Origin: Xanthobacteraceae bacterium
GTDB taxonomy: Bacteria > Pseudomonadota > Alphaproteobacteria > Rhizobiales > Xanthobacteraceae
Length of the DNA stretch: 13,344 nt
Direction of reading: 5' to 3'
NCBI GenBank assembly: GCA_030037185.1
Contig: JASHRR010000722.1
Location: 1 to 13,344 of the forward strand
Shown: positions 6,439 to 13,344 of the stretch, one piece after another
How the letters are laid out: each line of letters starts with the position of its first letter
How positions within the stretch are numbered: position 1 is the stretch's first letter
Notes under the pieces: generated by a model
Seen by the model: the letters and a program-made list of their open reading frames with translations, nothing else
What the model was told of the DNA's origin: nothing
Databases searched by the model: none
Program-made: the position numbers and the translations under genes

Positions 6439-6443
6439 AACGG

Positions 6444-7574
6444 TTAACATCTGAGCTTCTCGATGAGAAAAGCGCGCACCAGCGCGGGATCGACATCGTT
6501 TGACATATAAGCAGCCCCGATATCCCGTAGAAGGACGAGTGTGAGCTTGCCGTGCCGCACCTTCTTGTCCTGCGACATCAGTTCCATCAGCCGATCCGCG
6601 TCAGGCGCGACGCCCGCGACCTCAGTGAGCCTGACCGGCAGGCCGGCGCCCGAAAGGTGGCGGGTCGCGCGTGCCGCATGTTCCGGCGCCAGCACCCCGA
6701 GGCGGACCGAGAACTCGGCTGCAAGCGCCGTGCCGAGCGCGACGGCCTCGCCATGGAGAAGCCGGTCGGAAAATCCCGCCGCCGCTTCCAATGCATGCCC
6801 GAATGTATGGCCAAGGTTGAGCAGTGCCCGATCACCGGTCTCGCGCTCATCGCGGGCGACGATTGCGGCCTTCATGCGGCAGCTGGTGGCGATTGCATGT
6901 TCGCGCGCCGCGCCGCCCGCGAACAGGTCCCTGGCGTTGGCTTCGAGCCACGCGAAAAAGCCGGCATCACCGAGCAGCCCGTATTTGACGATTTCGGCAT
7001 AGCCGGCGCGAAACTGGCGCAGCGGCAAAGTATCGAGCGCTGAGGTGTCGGCCACCACCAGGATGGGCTGGTGAAACGCGCCGACGAGGTTCTTGCCCAG
7101 GCGCGAGTTGATTCCGGTTTTGCCGCCGACCGAGGAATCGACCTGCGCCAGCAATGTGGTCGGCACCTGGATGCAGTCGAGGCCGCGCCGTACGGTGGCG
7201 GCCGCGAAGCCCGCAAGATCGCCGACCACGCCGCCCCCCAGCGCCACGACGAGATCGCCTCGCTCGACCCTCGCGGCGATCATCGCCTCGCACACCCGTT
7301 CGAAGCCCGCGAAGCTCTTGGCGGCCTCTCCGGCCCCGACAATGATGCGATTTGCCGTCAGCCCGCCCGCCGCAAGCGCCGCTTCGGCGGCTTCAAGGTG
7401 GAGGTGCGCGACGGTAGCGTCGGTCACGATCGCGGCCTTCGCGCCCGGCCTGAGCGCTGCGGCACGCGTCCCCAGGGTCGCCATCGCGTTGCGCCCGATG
7501 ACGATTTCATAGCTGCGCTCGCCAAGAGCAACGTTGACGATCGTTTGATCGCCCGATCGCAGCGGCGCGGTCAC
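6444..7574 (-). CDS. aroB: 3-dehydroquinate synthase
   Basis: AroB makes 3-dehydroquinate from DAHP in the second step of the shikimate pathway, using NAD+ and a divalent metal in the cytoplasm. The 376-residue length is normal. GDLVVALGGGVVGDLAGFAA (106-125) is the NAD-binding signature, VDSSVGGKTGIN (145-156) the substrate-loop motif. Probable metal ligands are Glu194 (GYAEIVKYGL), His256 in NLGHTFGHALE and His274 (LLHGEAVALG). It starts with GTG at 7574, which shares 4 nt with the aroK stop (GTGA), the usual aroKB coupling. It ends immediately before a GC hairpin and the IscB insertion. Confidence 0.97.
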   Translation of the reverse strand: MTAPLRSGDQTIVNVALGERSYEIVIGRNAMATLGTRAAALRPGAKAAIVTDATVAHLHLEAAEAALAAGGLTANRIIVGAGEAAKSFAGFERVCEAMIAARVERGDLVVALGGGVVGDLAGFAAATVRRGLDCIQVPTTLLAQVDSSVGGKTGINSRLGKNLVGAFHQPILVVADTSALDTLPLRQFRAGYAEIVKYGLLGDAGFFAWLEANARDLFAGGAAREHAIATSCRMKAAIVARDERETGDRALLNLGHTFGHALEAAAGFSDRLLHGEAVALGTALAAEFSVRLGVLAPEHAARATRHLSGAGLPVRLTEVAGVAPDADRLMELMSQDKKVRHGKLTLVLLRDIGAAYMSNDVDPALVRAFLIEKLRC

Positions 7575-8182
7575 TGTTCGTCCTTTCGGCCGCAGCCATT
7601 GCCAATGCCGAGCCGGCGGCGCAACGCTGCAACGATCTCCTCGACAATCACGTCGTGGGGAACATCCCGCGACATCACCACGAGATTGGCCTCGCCATAG
7701 ACGGGATTGCGCGCAGCGAGAAGACCAGCCAGTGTCGCAGTCGGATCGGCGGTCTTGAGCAGCGGCCGGTCGTTGCGCCGCCGCAGCCGCCGCGACAGCA
7801 CGTCGATTTCAGCCTTCAACCAGACCGAAATGCCCTTCTCATGAATCCAGGCGCGGGTTTGCGGATTTATGAAGGCGCCCCCGCCGGTTGCCAGCACCTG
7901 GGGGCCGTTCTCGAGCATCCGAGCAATCACGCGCGCCTCGCCGGAGCGGAATGAAGGCTCGCCATGGGCCTCGAAGATGTCGGCAATAGACATGCCGGCG
8001 GCTTCCTCAATCTCGGCATCAGCATCGGAAAACGGAATGCCGAGCCGCGCCGCCAGTCGCCGGCCGATCGAGGATTTGCCGGCCCCCATCATGCCGACCA
8101 GCACGATGGAGCGCCGCCCGAGCGCCGCCGCAAGTGGCGCATCGTGCGATGCAACGCCCAAACGCAGGCCAGCGCCGTTCAT
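7571..8182 (-). CDS. aroK: Shikimate kinase
   Basis: Shikimate kinase phosphorylates shikimate with ATP to give shikimate 3-phosphate. The P-loop is VGMMGAGKSSIG (residues 29-40) and the shikimate/Mg2+ aspartates lie in FSDADAEIEE (51-60). Conserved GGGAF follows LATG (97-104), and the LID arginine lies in RNDRPLL (136-142). The frame is open for a further 214 codons upstream, but that part is antisense to the CpxP-like gene and has no kinase homology. The ATG at 8182 gives 203 residues with a short N-terminal extension common in alphaproteobacterial AroK. The ribosome binding site is weak. It is the first gene of the aroK-aroB operon and is divergent from the CpxP-like gene, with 193 nt between the start codons. 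Confidence 0.95.
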   Translation of the reverse strand: MNGAGLRLGVASHDAPLAAALGRRSIVLVGMMGAGKSSIGRRLAARLGIPFSDADAEIEEAAGMSIADIFEAHGEPSFRSGEARVIARMLENGPQVLATGGGAFINPQTRAWIHEKGISVWLKAEIDVLSRRLRRRNDRPLLKTADPTATLAGLLAARNPVYGEANLVVMSRDVPHDVIVEEIVAALRRRLGIGNGCGRKDEQ

Positions 8183-8287
8183 GGAATCGTCTCGCAATCG
8201 CTTAAACCTCGCACGGTCGATTGTGCGGCGCAATGTGACGCCGGGCCAGCCGCGTTGATCAGGCACAACGCCCGTCAACGAGCTGTC

Positions 8288-8302
8288 TTTACAAAACTTT
8301 AC
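8288..8302 (-). promoter_or_regulatory. CpxR-box-like direct repeat
   Basis: The + strand reads TTTAC-AAAAC-TTTAC, i.e. GTAAA-N5-GTAAA on the minus strand, which is the CpxR consensus defined in E. coli. The half-sites are 10 nt apart, the spacing expected for OmpR-family tandem dimers. It stands 73 nt before the start of the CpxP-like gene, whose own operon-like neighbours are an OmpR-family regulator and sensor kinase, so autoregulation is likely. It could also affect aroK on the other side. Confidence 0.55.
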
Positions 8303-8375
8303 GCGACGGACAAATCCCCGAAATTCGGCTTTGTCACCTTTCGCGGCGGGGCGATCAGACCGAGAGGAAAGCCGA

Positions 8376-9002
8376 ATGAGCACACACGATCCGAAAAGCG
8401 CGACGGCGGATTCGGTTCCGCAAGGCAGACGGCGCAGCTTCACCGCTGTGGCGGCGGCCCTGGCGACCGGGGTTCTGCTTGGGGCGTTCGCCGGTTCCTC
8501 GGCCGGCCAGGAATTAGGGCGTCGCATGCTGGCACCCGTGCCGGGCATGGCGACGGCCGCCGCAGGCTTCGCAGACTGGCAAAGCGGCCTTTTTGATGGC
8601 GCGATCGGCGCGCTGGTGGAGGCGCGCGCGGACCGCATGATCCGCCATTTGTCGATCGACATCGACGCGACAACCGACCAGCAGGACAAGCTGCAGGCGA
8701 TTGTGCGTGAGGCGATCAAGGATTTGCTGCCAATGCGCCAAAACATGCGGGCTGCCCGCGCCACCGCGCGCGACCTGTTGACCCAACAGACGATCGACCG
8801 GGCCGCCATTGAAAAGTTCCGCACCGATCAGATCGCGATCCATGACGCGGCGAGCAAGCGGCTCGTTGCAGCAGTGGCCGACGCCGCCGATGTGCTGACG
8901 CCCGAACAGCGTCGCAAGGTCAGCGACATGCTGGCGGGGCGCGGCCAATGGGGTCCGTGGTGGGGTCACGGCCCGGGGCGCGTCCTGATGTGGCGCAACT
9001 GA
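8376..9002 (+). CDS. CpxP/Spy-like periplasmic protein (metal/envelope-stress sensor type)
   Basis: This 208-residue protein has an N-terminal RRRSF followed by a hydrophobic helix (about residues 22-43) and then a mostly helical exported domain. It carries LTxxQ-type repeats as in CpxP and Spy: a degenerate DATTDQQDKLQAIV (97-110) and a clear VLTPEQRRKVSDML (173-186). It ends in a Trp/Gly/His-rich tail (QWGPWWGHGP). Such proteins act as periplasmic chaperones or dampen a sensor kinase, and related ones respond to metals. The ATG at 8376 is preferred over a TTG at 8331 because GAGAGGAAA lies about 6 nt before it. The gene precedes a two-component pair after 201 nt and is preceded by a CpxR-like box. 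Family membership is probable; the signal sensed is unknown. The hydrophobic segment may remain as an anchor. Confidence 0.78.
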   Translation: MSTHDPKSATADSVPQGRRRSFTAVAAALATGVLLGAFAGSSAGQELGRRMLAPVPGMATAAAGFADWQSGLFDGAIGALVEARADRMIRHLSIDIDATTDQQDKLQAIVREAIKDLLPMRQNMRAARATARDLLTQQTIDRAAIEKFRTDQIAIHDAASKRLVAAVADAADVLTPEQRRKVSDMLAGRGQWGPWWGHGPGRVLMWRN

Positions 9003-9203
9003 CGCCGCATCGGAGAAGACCCAGCATCGGTCCGGCCCATTTGCGAATCGGAAAATACGGCGGTTTGCGTCATGTTTGAATTTGAACCACTGCCATGCGT
9101 CACGGGTCGGGGTCTGGTGCGGGCCACGGCCTGCCTCGCTGCGACGTCGCCCCACCAGCCCGATGTGCGATTGGAAACGGCGAAATGCGTATAGAATGAA
9201 GCC
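9003..9203. other. Intergenic region before the response regulator
   Basis: These 201 nt separate the CpxP-like gene from the regulator. No TTTAC-type repeat, clear promoter or terminator is seen; TTTGAATTTGAA near 9075 is a short direct repeat. A separate promoter for the two-component pair is possible. Confidence 0.3.
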
Positions 9204-9890
9204 GTGACCGACCGCATCCTGCTCATCGAAGATGACCGGCGCCTCGCCGAGATGGTGAAGAACTATCTTTCGGGGTTCGGATTCTCGGTGATCACCGCTC
9301 ACAGCGGCGGAGCCGGCATTGCGCTCTATCGCCGCGAGGCGTTCGACGCTCTGATCCTCGACCTGATGCTGCCGGATACTGACGGGCTCGAGGTCTGCCG
9401 GCAGGTCCGCGCCGACGGCAAGGCGCGAATTCTGATGCTGACGGCGCGCGGCGATGCCATGGACCGCATTATCGGGCTTGAGATGGGGGCCGACGACTAT
9501 CTCGCCAAGCCGTTCGAGCCGCGCGAGCTGCTGGCACGATTGCGCTCCATCCTGCGGCGGGCGAACAGCGAGCAGAGCTCACAGCTGCTGCGGTTCGGTC
9601 GGCTGGAAATCGACGCCGGCGCCCGGCAGGTGCGCCTCGATGGCGAGGCGCGCAACGTAACGAGCTACCAGTTCGCGCTGTTGCTGGCCCTGGCACGGCA
9701 CGCCGGCCGGGTGATGTCGCGCGAGGCGCTGATGGACCTTCTCAACAACGAGCGGCTCGAGGCATTCGACCGGTCGATCGACGTGCATATCTCACGCATT
9801 CGCGCTGCGATTGAGGACGATCCCAAGCGGCCGCGCCGCGTCATCACGGTGCGAAGCGCCGGCTATGTCTTCGCCAAGGCGCAAGACTAG
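9204..9890 (+). CDS. OmpR-family two-component response regulator (CpxR-like context)
   Basis: A 228-residue regulator with an N-terminal receiver domain and a C-terminal winged-helix DNA-binding domain. The acidic pocket is Glu9-Asp10-Asp11 (LLIEDDRR), the phosphorylated residue is Asp53 (LILDLMLPD), and Thr80 and Lys102 (LAKPF) complete the switch. The C-terminal half (about 125-226) has the winged-helix pattern SYQFALLLALARHAGRVMSR and RSIDVHISRIRAAIEDDP, ending VRSAGYVFA. The start is a GTG at 9204 with a poor ribosome binding site; an ATG at 9196 is out of frame. The kinase gene begins 3 nt after the stop. Its likely target is the TTTAC repeat before the CpxP-like gene. No second copy of that site is visible in the 201 nt directly upstream. 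Confidence 0.95.
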   Translation: MTDRILLIEDDRRLAEMVKNYLSGFGFSVITAHSGGAGIALYRREAFDALILDLMLPDTDGLEVCRQVRADGKARILMLTARGDAMDRIIGLEMGADDYLAKPFEPRELLARLRSILRRANSEQSSQLLRFGRLEIDAGARQVRLDGEARNVTSYQFALLLALARHAGRVMSREALMDLLNNERLEAFDRSIDVHISRIRAAIEDDPKRPRRVITVRSAGYVFAKAQD

Positions 9891-9893
9891 ACA

Positions 9894-11303
9894 ATGCGAC
9901 GCCTCTATCAAAAGATCTATCTGGTGTTCCTGGCGAGCCTCATTGCCGTCGTGGTGCTGAGCGGGGTGGCCTGGCGGATCTCGCAGGCGAACGCCCCCCA
10001 CAGCGAGGCCCTGGAACTCGCCGGCGAACTCGCCGGGGCAGTGTTACCGCCGCCGGATGCGCCGCCGCAAATGCTGCAGCGGGCGCTCGAACGGCTCGGC
10101 GGGCGGTCAGGGATCGATATCGCCCTGTTCGACAAAAACCGCGCCCTGGTGGTGAAAGTCGGCAAACCGTTGCCGCCGCCAACCGCGGTCGGCGAAAGCG
10201 GCGTGCGGTTCCACGGGCGCGGCCCGGCGTGGACGTTTCGCTTGCCCGACGGACGCTGGCTCGTTGCGCGCATGCCGCTGCGGCCGGCGGGCCCGCTGCT
10301 CGGCCTGGTGTTCTTCCTGACCGCCATGGCGGTCACCATCGCGGCGTTCTCGTATCCTGTGGTGCGCGGCCTGACCAGGCGCATCGAGCGCTTGCAGGCG
10401 GGCGTCGAAACGCTCGGTGCCGGGAACCTGGCGACCCGCGTCGCTGTCGAGGGGTGCGACGAGGTCGCTCAGCTCGCCGCGAGCTTCAATCGTGCCGCGG
10501 CCCGGATCGAAGAACTGGTCGGCGCGCACCGGCTGCTGCTCGCCAATGCATCGCACGAATTGCGCACGCCGCTGTCGCGCATAAGACTTGGCCTGGAGCT
10601 GTTCGAGGCGAAGCCCGAGGCCAAGATCAAGGCCGATATTGCCCGTGATATCGCCGAGCTTGACGGCTTGATCGAGGAGATTCTGCTCGCCAGCCGGCTT
10701 GACGTTGCCGCCGCGCCGCCGGCCGCGGAGGACGTAGACCTGCTGGCCCTGCTGGCGGAAGAATGCGCGCACTATGATGGCTGTACCCTCGATGGCGAAC
10801 TCGTCGTCCTGCGGGGCGACGCGCGGCTGTTGCGCCGACTGGTACGTAATCTTCTTGACAATGCGCAGTGCCATGGCAGGCCTCCGACCAGGGTCGAATT
10901 GCGGCGCGACGGCCGGCGCGCGTGGCTGTTCGTCAGCGATGCGGGGGAGGGGATTCCGCCCGGCGAGCGCGAGCGCGTCTTTCTGCCATTCCATCGACTC
11001 CGCGGCGACCGCAAGGGCGCCGGCCTCGGCCTCGCCCTGGTGCGTCAAATTGCCCGGCTGCATGGCGGTGACGCGAGCGTCATGGCGCGGCCTGACGCGC
11101 CGAGCTGCATCGTCGTCGGGTTAGCCCCGACGGTGCTTTCCCCCGCCAGTTCCCCCGGGGCGGGCGAGGGTAAACGCGAGCCGTCGCCGGGGTGCGGGGA
11201 GGGGAGGCAGGCGGCAGAAGGTGAGCGCCAAAATTCGCTCTTGCCAGAGCGCGACGAAAATGATCGTAGTCGCGCCCAGGCAGGGGCGCTGAGCGGGCCG
11301 TAA
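9894..11303 (+). CDS. HAMP-domain sensor histidine kinase with low-complexity C-terminal tail
   Basis: A 469-residue inner-membrane kinase paired with the regulator 3 nt upstream. Membrane helices lie at about residues 8-28 and 133-156, enclosing a periplasmic domain of about 100 residues. A HAMP linker follows (about 157-210). The phosphoacceptor is His221 in ANASHELRTPLSRIRLGLEL, and the ATPase domain shows the N box NLLDNAQCHG (319-328), DAGEGIPPG (349-357) and GAGLGLALVRQIARLHGG (375-392). The catalytic domain ends near residue 410 (SCIVVGL). The last 59 or so residues are a Gly/Pro/Glu/Arg-rich tail without family counterpart, encoded by repeat-like DNA. The layout resembles CpxA or RstB. 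Confidence 0.94.
   Translation: MRRLYQKIYLVFLASLIAVVVLSGVAWRISQANAPHSEALELAGELAGAVLPPPDAPPQMLQRALERLGGRSGIDIALFDKNRALVVKVGKPLPPPTAVGESGVRFHGRGPAWTFRLPDGRWLVARMPLRPAGPLLGLVFFLTAMAVTIAAFSYPVVRGLTRRIERLQAGVETLGAGNLATRVAVEGCDEVAQLAASFNRAAARIEELVGAHRLLLANASHELRTPLSRIRLGLELFEAKPEAKIKADIARDIAELDGLIEEILLASRLDVAAAPPAAEDVDLLALLAEECAHYDGCTLDGELVVLRGDARLLRRLVRNLLDNAQCHGRPPTRVELRRDGRRAWLFVSDAGEGIPPGERERVFLPFHRLRGDRKGAGLGLALVRQIARLHGGDASVMARPDAPSCIVVGLAPTVLSPASSPGAGEGKREPSPGCGEGRQAAEGERQNSLLPERDENDRSRAQAGALSGP
11137..11230. repeat. Repeat-like GC-rich insertion in the kinase 3' end
   Basis: The DNA here is unlike the kinase core: C-rich and G-rich blocks, including CCCGCC (11142-11147) pairing with GGCGGG (11159-11164). 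Both strands translate into the CPSPHPG/SPGCGEG-type peptides that are typical of dispersed intergenic palindromic repeats in Bradyrhizobium-like genomes. The assignment is by pattern; other copies cannot be sought within this window. Confidence 0.45.
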
Positions 11304-11315
11304 AGGTATGCAGCC

Positions 11316-11468
11316 ATGCCGACCTTGATCAAGTTGCTGGCAACCATTGGCGTGATAGCTGCGATCGGCTACGCGGCGATGTTCGCGCTTGCCAGCTTGG
11401 TTGAGCCGAGGCCGCGCGAAATGGTGGTGACGGTACCGCCGGATCGTTTCGTCAAGCAGCAGCACTGA
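11316..11468 (+). CDS. Small membrane-anchored protein upstream of xerD
   Basis: A 50-residue ORF starts at an ATG 12 nt after the kinase stop and ends 5 nt before xerD. It has one hydrophobic helix (about residues 5-28, LIKLLATIGVIAAIGYAAMFAL) broken here only in the listing, then a charged, proline-containing tail with EPRPREMVVTVPPDRF (30-45) and ends KQQH. Small proteins with this helix plus a PREM-VTVPP-RF tail occur beside xerD in Hyphomicrobiales, as far as I recall, and the function is not known. One membrane pass with the tail in the periplasm is likely. The frame fills the gap between its neighbours tightly, which supports it as a real gene in the same transcript. Confidence 0.75.
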   Translation: MPTLIKLLATIGVIAAIGYAAMFALASLVEPRPREMVVTVPPDRFVKQQH

Positions 11469-11473
11469 CCACG

Positions 11474-12430
11474 ATGGGACCCGTCAAGGCCTCCGGGCGG
11501 CAATTGGCTGCGCTGTTTCTCGATATGGTGGCGGCCGAGCGCGGCAGCGCCGCCAACACGCTCGCAGCCTATTCGCGCGATCTTGACGATCTCGCCGGCT
11601 ACCTGGCGACCCGCGGTCGCACCATTTCTTCCGCCACCACGGCTGATCTCAGGGGCTACCTGGCGATGCTCGACGATCATGGCTTTGCGGCATCCTCGGT
11701 GGCGCGGCGGCTTTCGGCAATTCGCCAGCTTTACCGCTTTCTTCTTGCCGAGGGATACCGGCCCGACGATCCGGCTGGGATTATCGCCGGACCCAAACGC
11801 GCACGAGCGCTGCCGAAAGTGCTGTCGGTGGCGCAGGTCGAAGGGCTGATCGCGGCGGCACGGCGGGCCGCCGATGCGCAACGCACCGCGGGTCCGGCGC
11901 GATTGCGGGCGCTGCGGTTGATGTGTCTCCTCGAGCTTCTTTATGCCACGGGCTTGCGCATTTCCGAGCTGATCACGTTGCCGGCGTCGGCCGCAAGGCG
12001 CGAGGACGACGTGCTGGTCGTGCGGGGCAAGGGCGCAAAGGAACGATTGGTTCCGCTCAACGGCGCCGCCAAAGCCGCGATGCGCGACTACGGGGCGGCA
12101 CTCGCTCAATGGAACCGTGACCGCAGCCTGCCATATGAGCCGAAATGGCTGTTCCCATCGTTCGGCGAGGACGGTCATCTGACCAGGCAGCATGCGGCGC
12201 GCGAATTAAAGGAGCTTGCGCTCGCCGCGGGGCTGCGTCCGGAACAGGTGAGCCCGCACGTGCTGCGCCACGCTTTTGCGAGCCATCTGCTGCATAACGG
12301 CGCTGATCTGCGCGTGGTGCAGACTTTGCTCGGCCACGCCGATATCTCGACCACGCAGATTTACGCCCATGTGCCAGACGAGCGGCTCAAGAGCCTGGTT
12401 CGCGACTTGCATCCGCTGGGTGAAGACTGA
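11474..12430 (+). CDS. xerD: Site-specific tyrosine recombinase XerD
   Basis: XerD works with XerC at dif to resolve chromosome dimers before division. The 318-residue protein has the N-terminal SAM-like core-binding domain (about 8-100) with [19 protein letters not shown], and the catalytic domain with all active residues: Arg162 ([10 protein letters not shown]), Lys186 ([13 protein letters not shown]), His262 and Arg265 ([13 protein letters not shown]), His288 (LLGHADIST) and nucleophile Tyr297 (TQIYAHV). The housekeeping context, 5 nt after the small ORF and overlapping accA by 1 nt, argues for the cellular recombinase and not a phage or integron integrase. The choice of XerD over XerC rests on context and general resemblance. 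Confidence 0.93.
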   Translation: MGPVKASGRQLAALFLDMVAAERGSAANTLAAYSRDLDDLAGYLATRGRTISSATTADLRGYLAMLDDHGFAASSVARRLSAIRQLYRFLLAEGYRPDDPAGIIAGPKRARALPKVLSVAQVEGLIAAARRAADAQRTAGPARLRALRLMCLLELLYATGLRISELITLPASAARREDDVLVVRGKGAKERLVPLNGAAKAAMRDYGAALAQWNRDRSLPYEPKWLFPSFGEDGHLTRQHAARELKELALAAGLRPEQVSPHVLRHAFASHLLHNGADLRVVQTLLGHADISTTQIYAHVPDERLKSLVRDLHPLGED

Positions 12431-13344
12431 TGCGCAGCTATCTCGATTTCGAAAAACCGGTGGCCGAGCTGGAGGCGAAGGTCGAAGAGTTGCGCGCGCT
12501 CCAGGAGACCGGCAACGCGGTTGCCATCGGCGAAGAGATCGCGCGGCTCGAGGCCAAGGCGACCGCGGCGCTTGATGAACTCTACGCGGGATTGACGCCG
12601 TGGCAGAAGACCCAGGTTGCACGGCATCCGCAGCGGCCCCACTGCCTCGATTACGTGAACGCGCTGATCACGGATTTCGCGCCTCTGGCCGGGGACCGCA
12701 AGTTCGGCGAAGACAGCGCCATTGTGGGCGGTTTCGGGCGTTTCCAGGGCGAAAGCATCTGCGTCATCGGTCACGAGAAGGGGTCGACCACCGAAGACCG
12801 GCTCAAGTACAATTTCGGCATGGCCCGGCCAGAAGGCTACCGCAAGGCGGTCCGCTTGATGGAGATGGCCGACCGCTTCGATATTCCGGTCTTGGCATTG
12901 GTCGATACTGCCGGCGCATATCCGGGGATCGAAGCCGAGGAGCGCGGGCAAGCCGAGGCGATTGCGCGCTCGACCGAAGCCTGCCTTGTGCTCGGCGTGC
13001 CCAATGTGGCGGTGATTCTCGGCGAGGGCGGCTCCGGCGGCGCCATCGCGGTCGCTGCGGCCAACCGGGTTCTCATGCTGGAGCATGCGGTATACAGCGT
13101 GATCTCGCCGGAGGGCGCTGCCTCGATTCTCTGGCGCGATACCGCCAAGGCCCAGGAAGCCGCCACCAGCATGAAAATCACGGCCGACGATCTGATGCGA
13201 TTCGCCGTGATCGACCAGATCATCCGCGAACCCAAAGGCGGGGCTCACCGCAACGCCGGCGCAGCCATCCGGGCGGTCGGCGAGGCTGTGGCGGCTGCCT
13301 TTCAATCGCTGGGCGACATGGATCGCGACGCCATCCGAGCCCAT
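12430..13344 (+). CDS. accA: Acetyl-CoA carboxylase carboxyltransferase subunit alpha (5' part)
   Basis: AccA forms, with AccD, the carboxyltransferase that makes malonyl-CoA from carboxybiotin and acetyl-CoA. The first 305 residues are present and the frame runs off the window; the family has about 317-320 residues, so only the last few are missing. [20 protein letters not shown] is the usual N-terminal helix, followed by [22 protein letters not shown], the core [20 protein letters not shown] and [39 protein letters not shown] forms the oxyanion-type glycine turn and [16 protein letters not shown] follows. The ATG overlaps the xerD stop (TGATG), so the two are co-translated. Confidence 0.97.
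   Translation, partial: MRSYLDFEKPVAELEAKVEELRALQETGNAVAIGEEIARLEAKATAALDELYAGLTPWQKTQVARHPQRPHCLDYVNALITDFAPLAGDRKFGEDSAIVGGFGRFQGESICVIGHEKGSTTEDRLKYNFGMARPEGYRKAVRLMEMADRFDIPVLALVDTAGAYPGIEAEERGQAEAIARSTEACLVLGVPNVAVILGEGGSGGAIAVAAANRVLMLEHAVYSVISPEGAASILWRDTAKAQEAATSMKITADDLMRFAVIDQIIREPKGGAHRNAGAAIRAVGEAVAAAFQSLGDMDRDAIRAH

Larger units (their letters stand above)
5677..6443 (-). mobile_element. Remnant of an IscB-carrying (IS200/IS605-superfamily-like) element between aroB and corC-like gene
   Basis: The whole 767-nt interval between the aroB stop and the CorC-like start is accounted for by the structured RNA region and the IscB remnant. No tnpA transposase, terminal hairpin pair or target duplication can be recognised, so the true ends are uncertain. 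IscB genes typically travel in IS200/IS605-like elements, usually without their own transposase. Position within a housekeeping operon and loss of the catalytic core suggest an old, immobile insertion. Confidence 0.5.

Noticed and set aside
8183..8824. N-terminal extension of aroK (214 extra codons)
   Set aside because: It is antisense to the CpxP-like gene; shikimate kinases have about 170-205 residues and the ATG at 8182 gives this.
12361..13344. Long minus-strand frame opposite accA
   Set aside because: The + strand encodes unmistakable AccA; the antisense frame is a codon-bias shadow.

Overview
The window looks like chromosomal DNA from a GC-rich alphaproteobacterium, probably a Hyphomicrobiales member of the Bradyrhizobium/Rhodopseudomonas/Xanthobacteraceae kind. 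The clues are dense GC-rich coding, tight operons with 1-4 nt overlaps, a lithotrophic sulfur-oxidation locus, the neighbourhood small ORF-xerD-accA, and an aroK-aroB-hlyC operon. This placement is inferred from gene content; no rRNA or tRNA is present.

Region 1 (1-4221, all +) is redox and sulfur metabolism. It starts inside a molybdopterin-binding large subunit of the xanthine dehydrogenase/isoquinoline oxidoreductase family. This gene overlaps a monohaem cytochrome c, which overlaps an FccB-type flavoprotein (flavocytochrome c sulfide dehydrogenase), which overlaps soxX. soxY follows after 11 nt, and soxZ after an unusual 328-nt gap. FccB would oxidise sulfide and pass electrons to cytochrome c. 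SoxY-SoxZ would carry sulfur intermediates, and SoxX would be half of the SoxAX cytochrome that loads SoxY. soxA, soxB and soxCD are not in the window, so the locus is partial or split.

Region 2 (4396-8182, all -) reads, in transcription order, aroK, aroB (4-nt overlap), a 770-nt insert, then a CorC/HlyC-family CNNM-CBS membrane protein. The insert is the most unusual part of the window. It holds a 173-codon open remnant of an IscB-type (RRXRR/PLMP) RNA-guided nuclease, keeping the N-terminal and C-terminal parts but lacking the bridge helix, HNH and most of RuvC. Upstream of it lie about 190 nt that fold into perfectly nested stems with two internal hairpins and a possible pseudoknot, where an omega RNA is expected. 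The remnant's stop codon overlaps the hlyC start.

Region 3 (8288-11303, +) is an envelope-stress-like module: a CpxP/Spy-like periplasmic protein with LTxxQ motifs, an OmpR-family response regulator and a HAMP histidine kinase. A TTTAC-N5-TTTAC site (the CpxR-box pattern in reverse orientation) lies 73 nt before the periplasmic gene. The kinase has a low-complexity C-terminal tail that looks like a read-through intergenic repeat.

Region 4 (11316-13344, +) is a tight housekeeping run: a 50-aa membrane-anchored protein, xerD (chromosome dimer resolution) and the start of accA (fatty-acid synthesis), cut by the window end.
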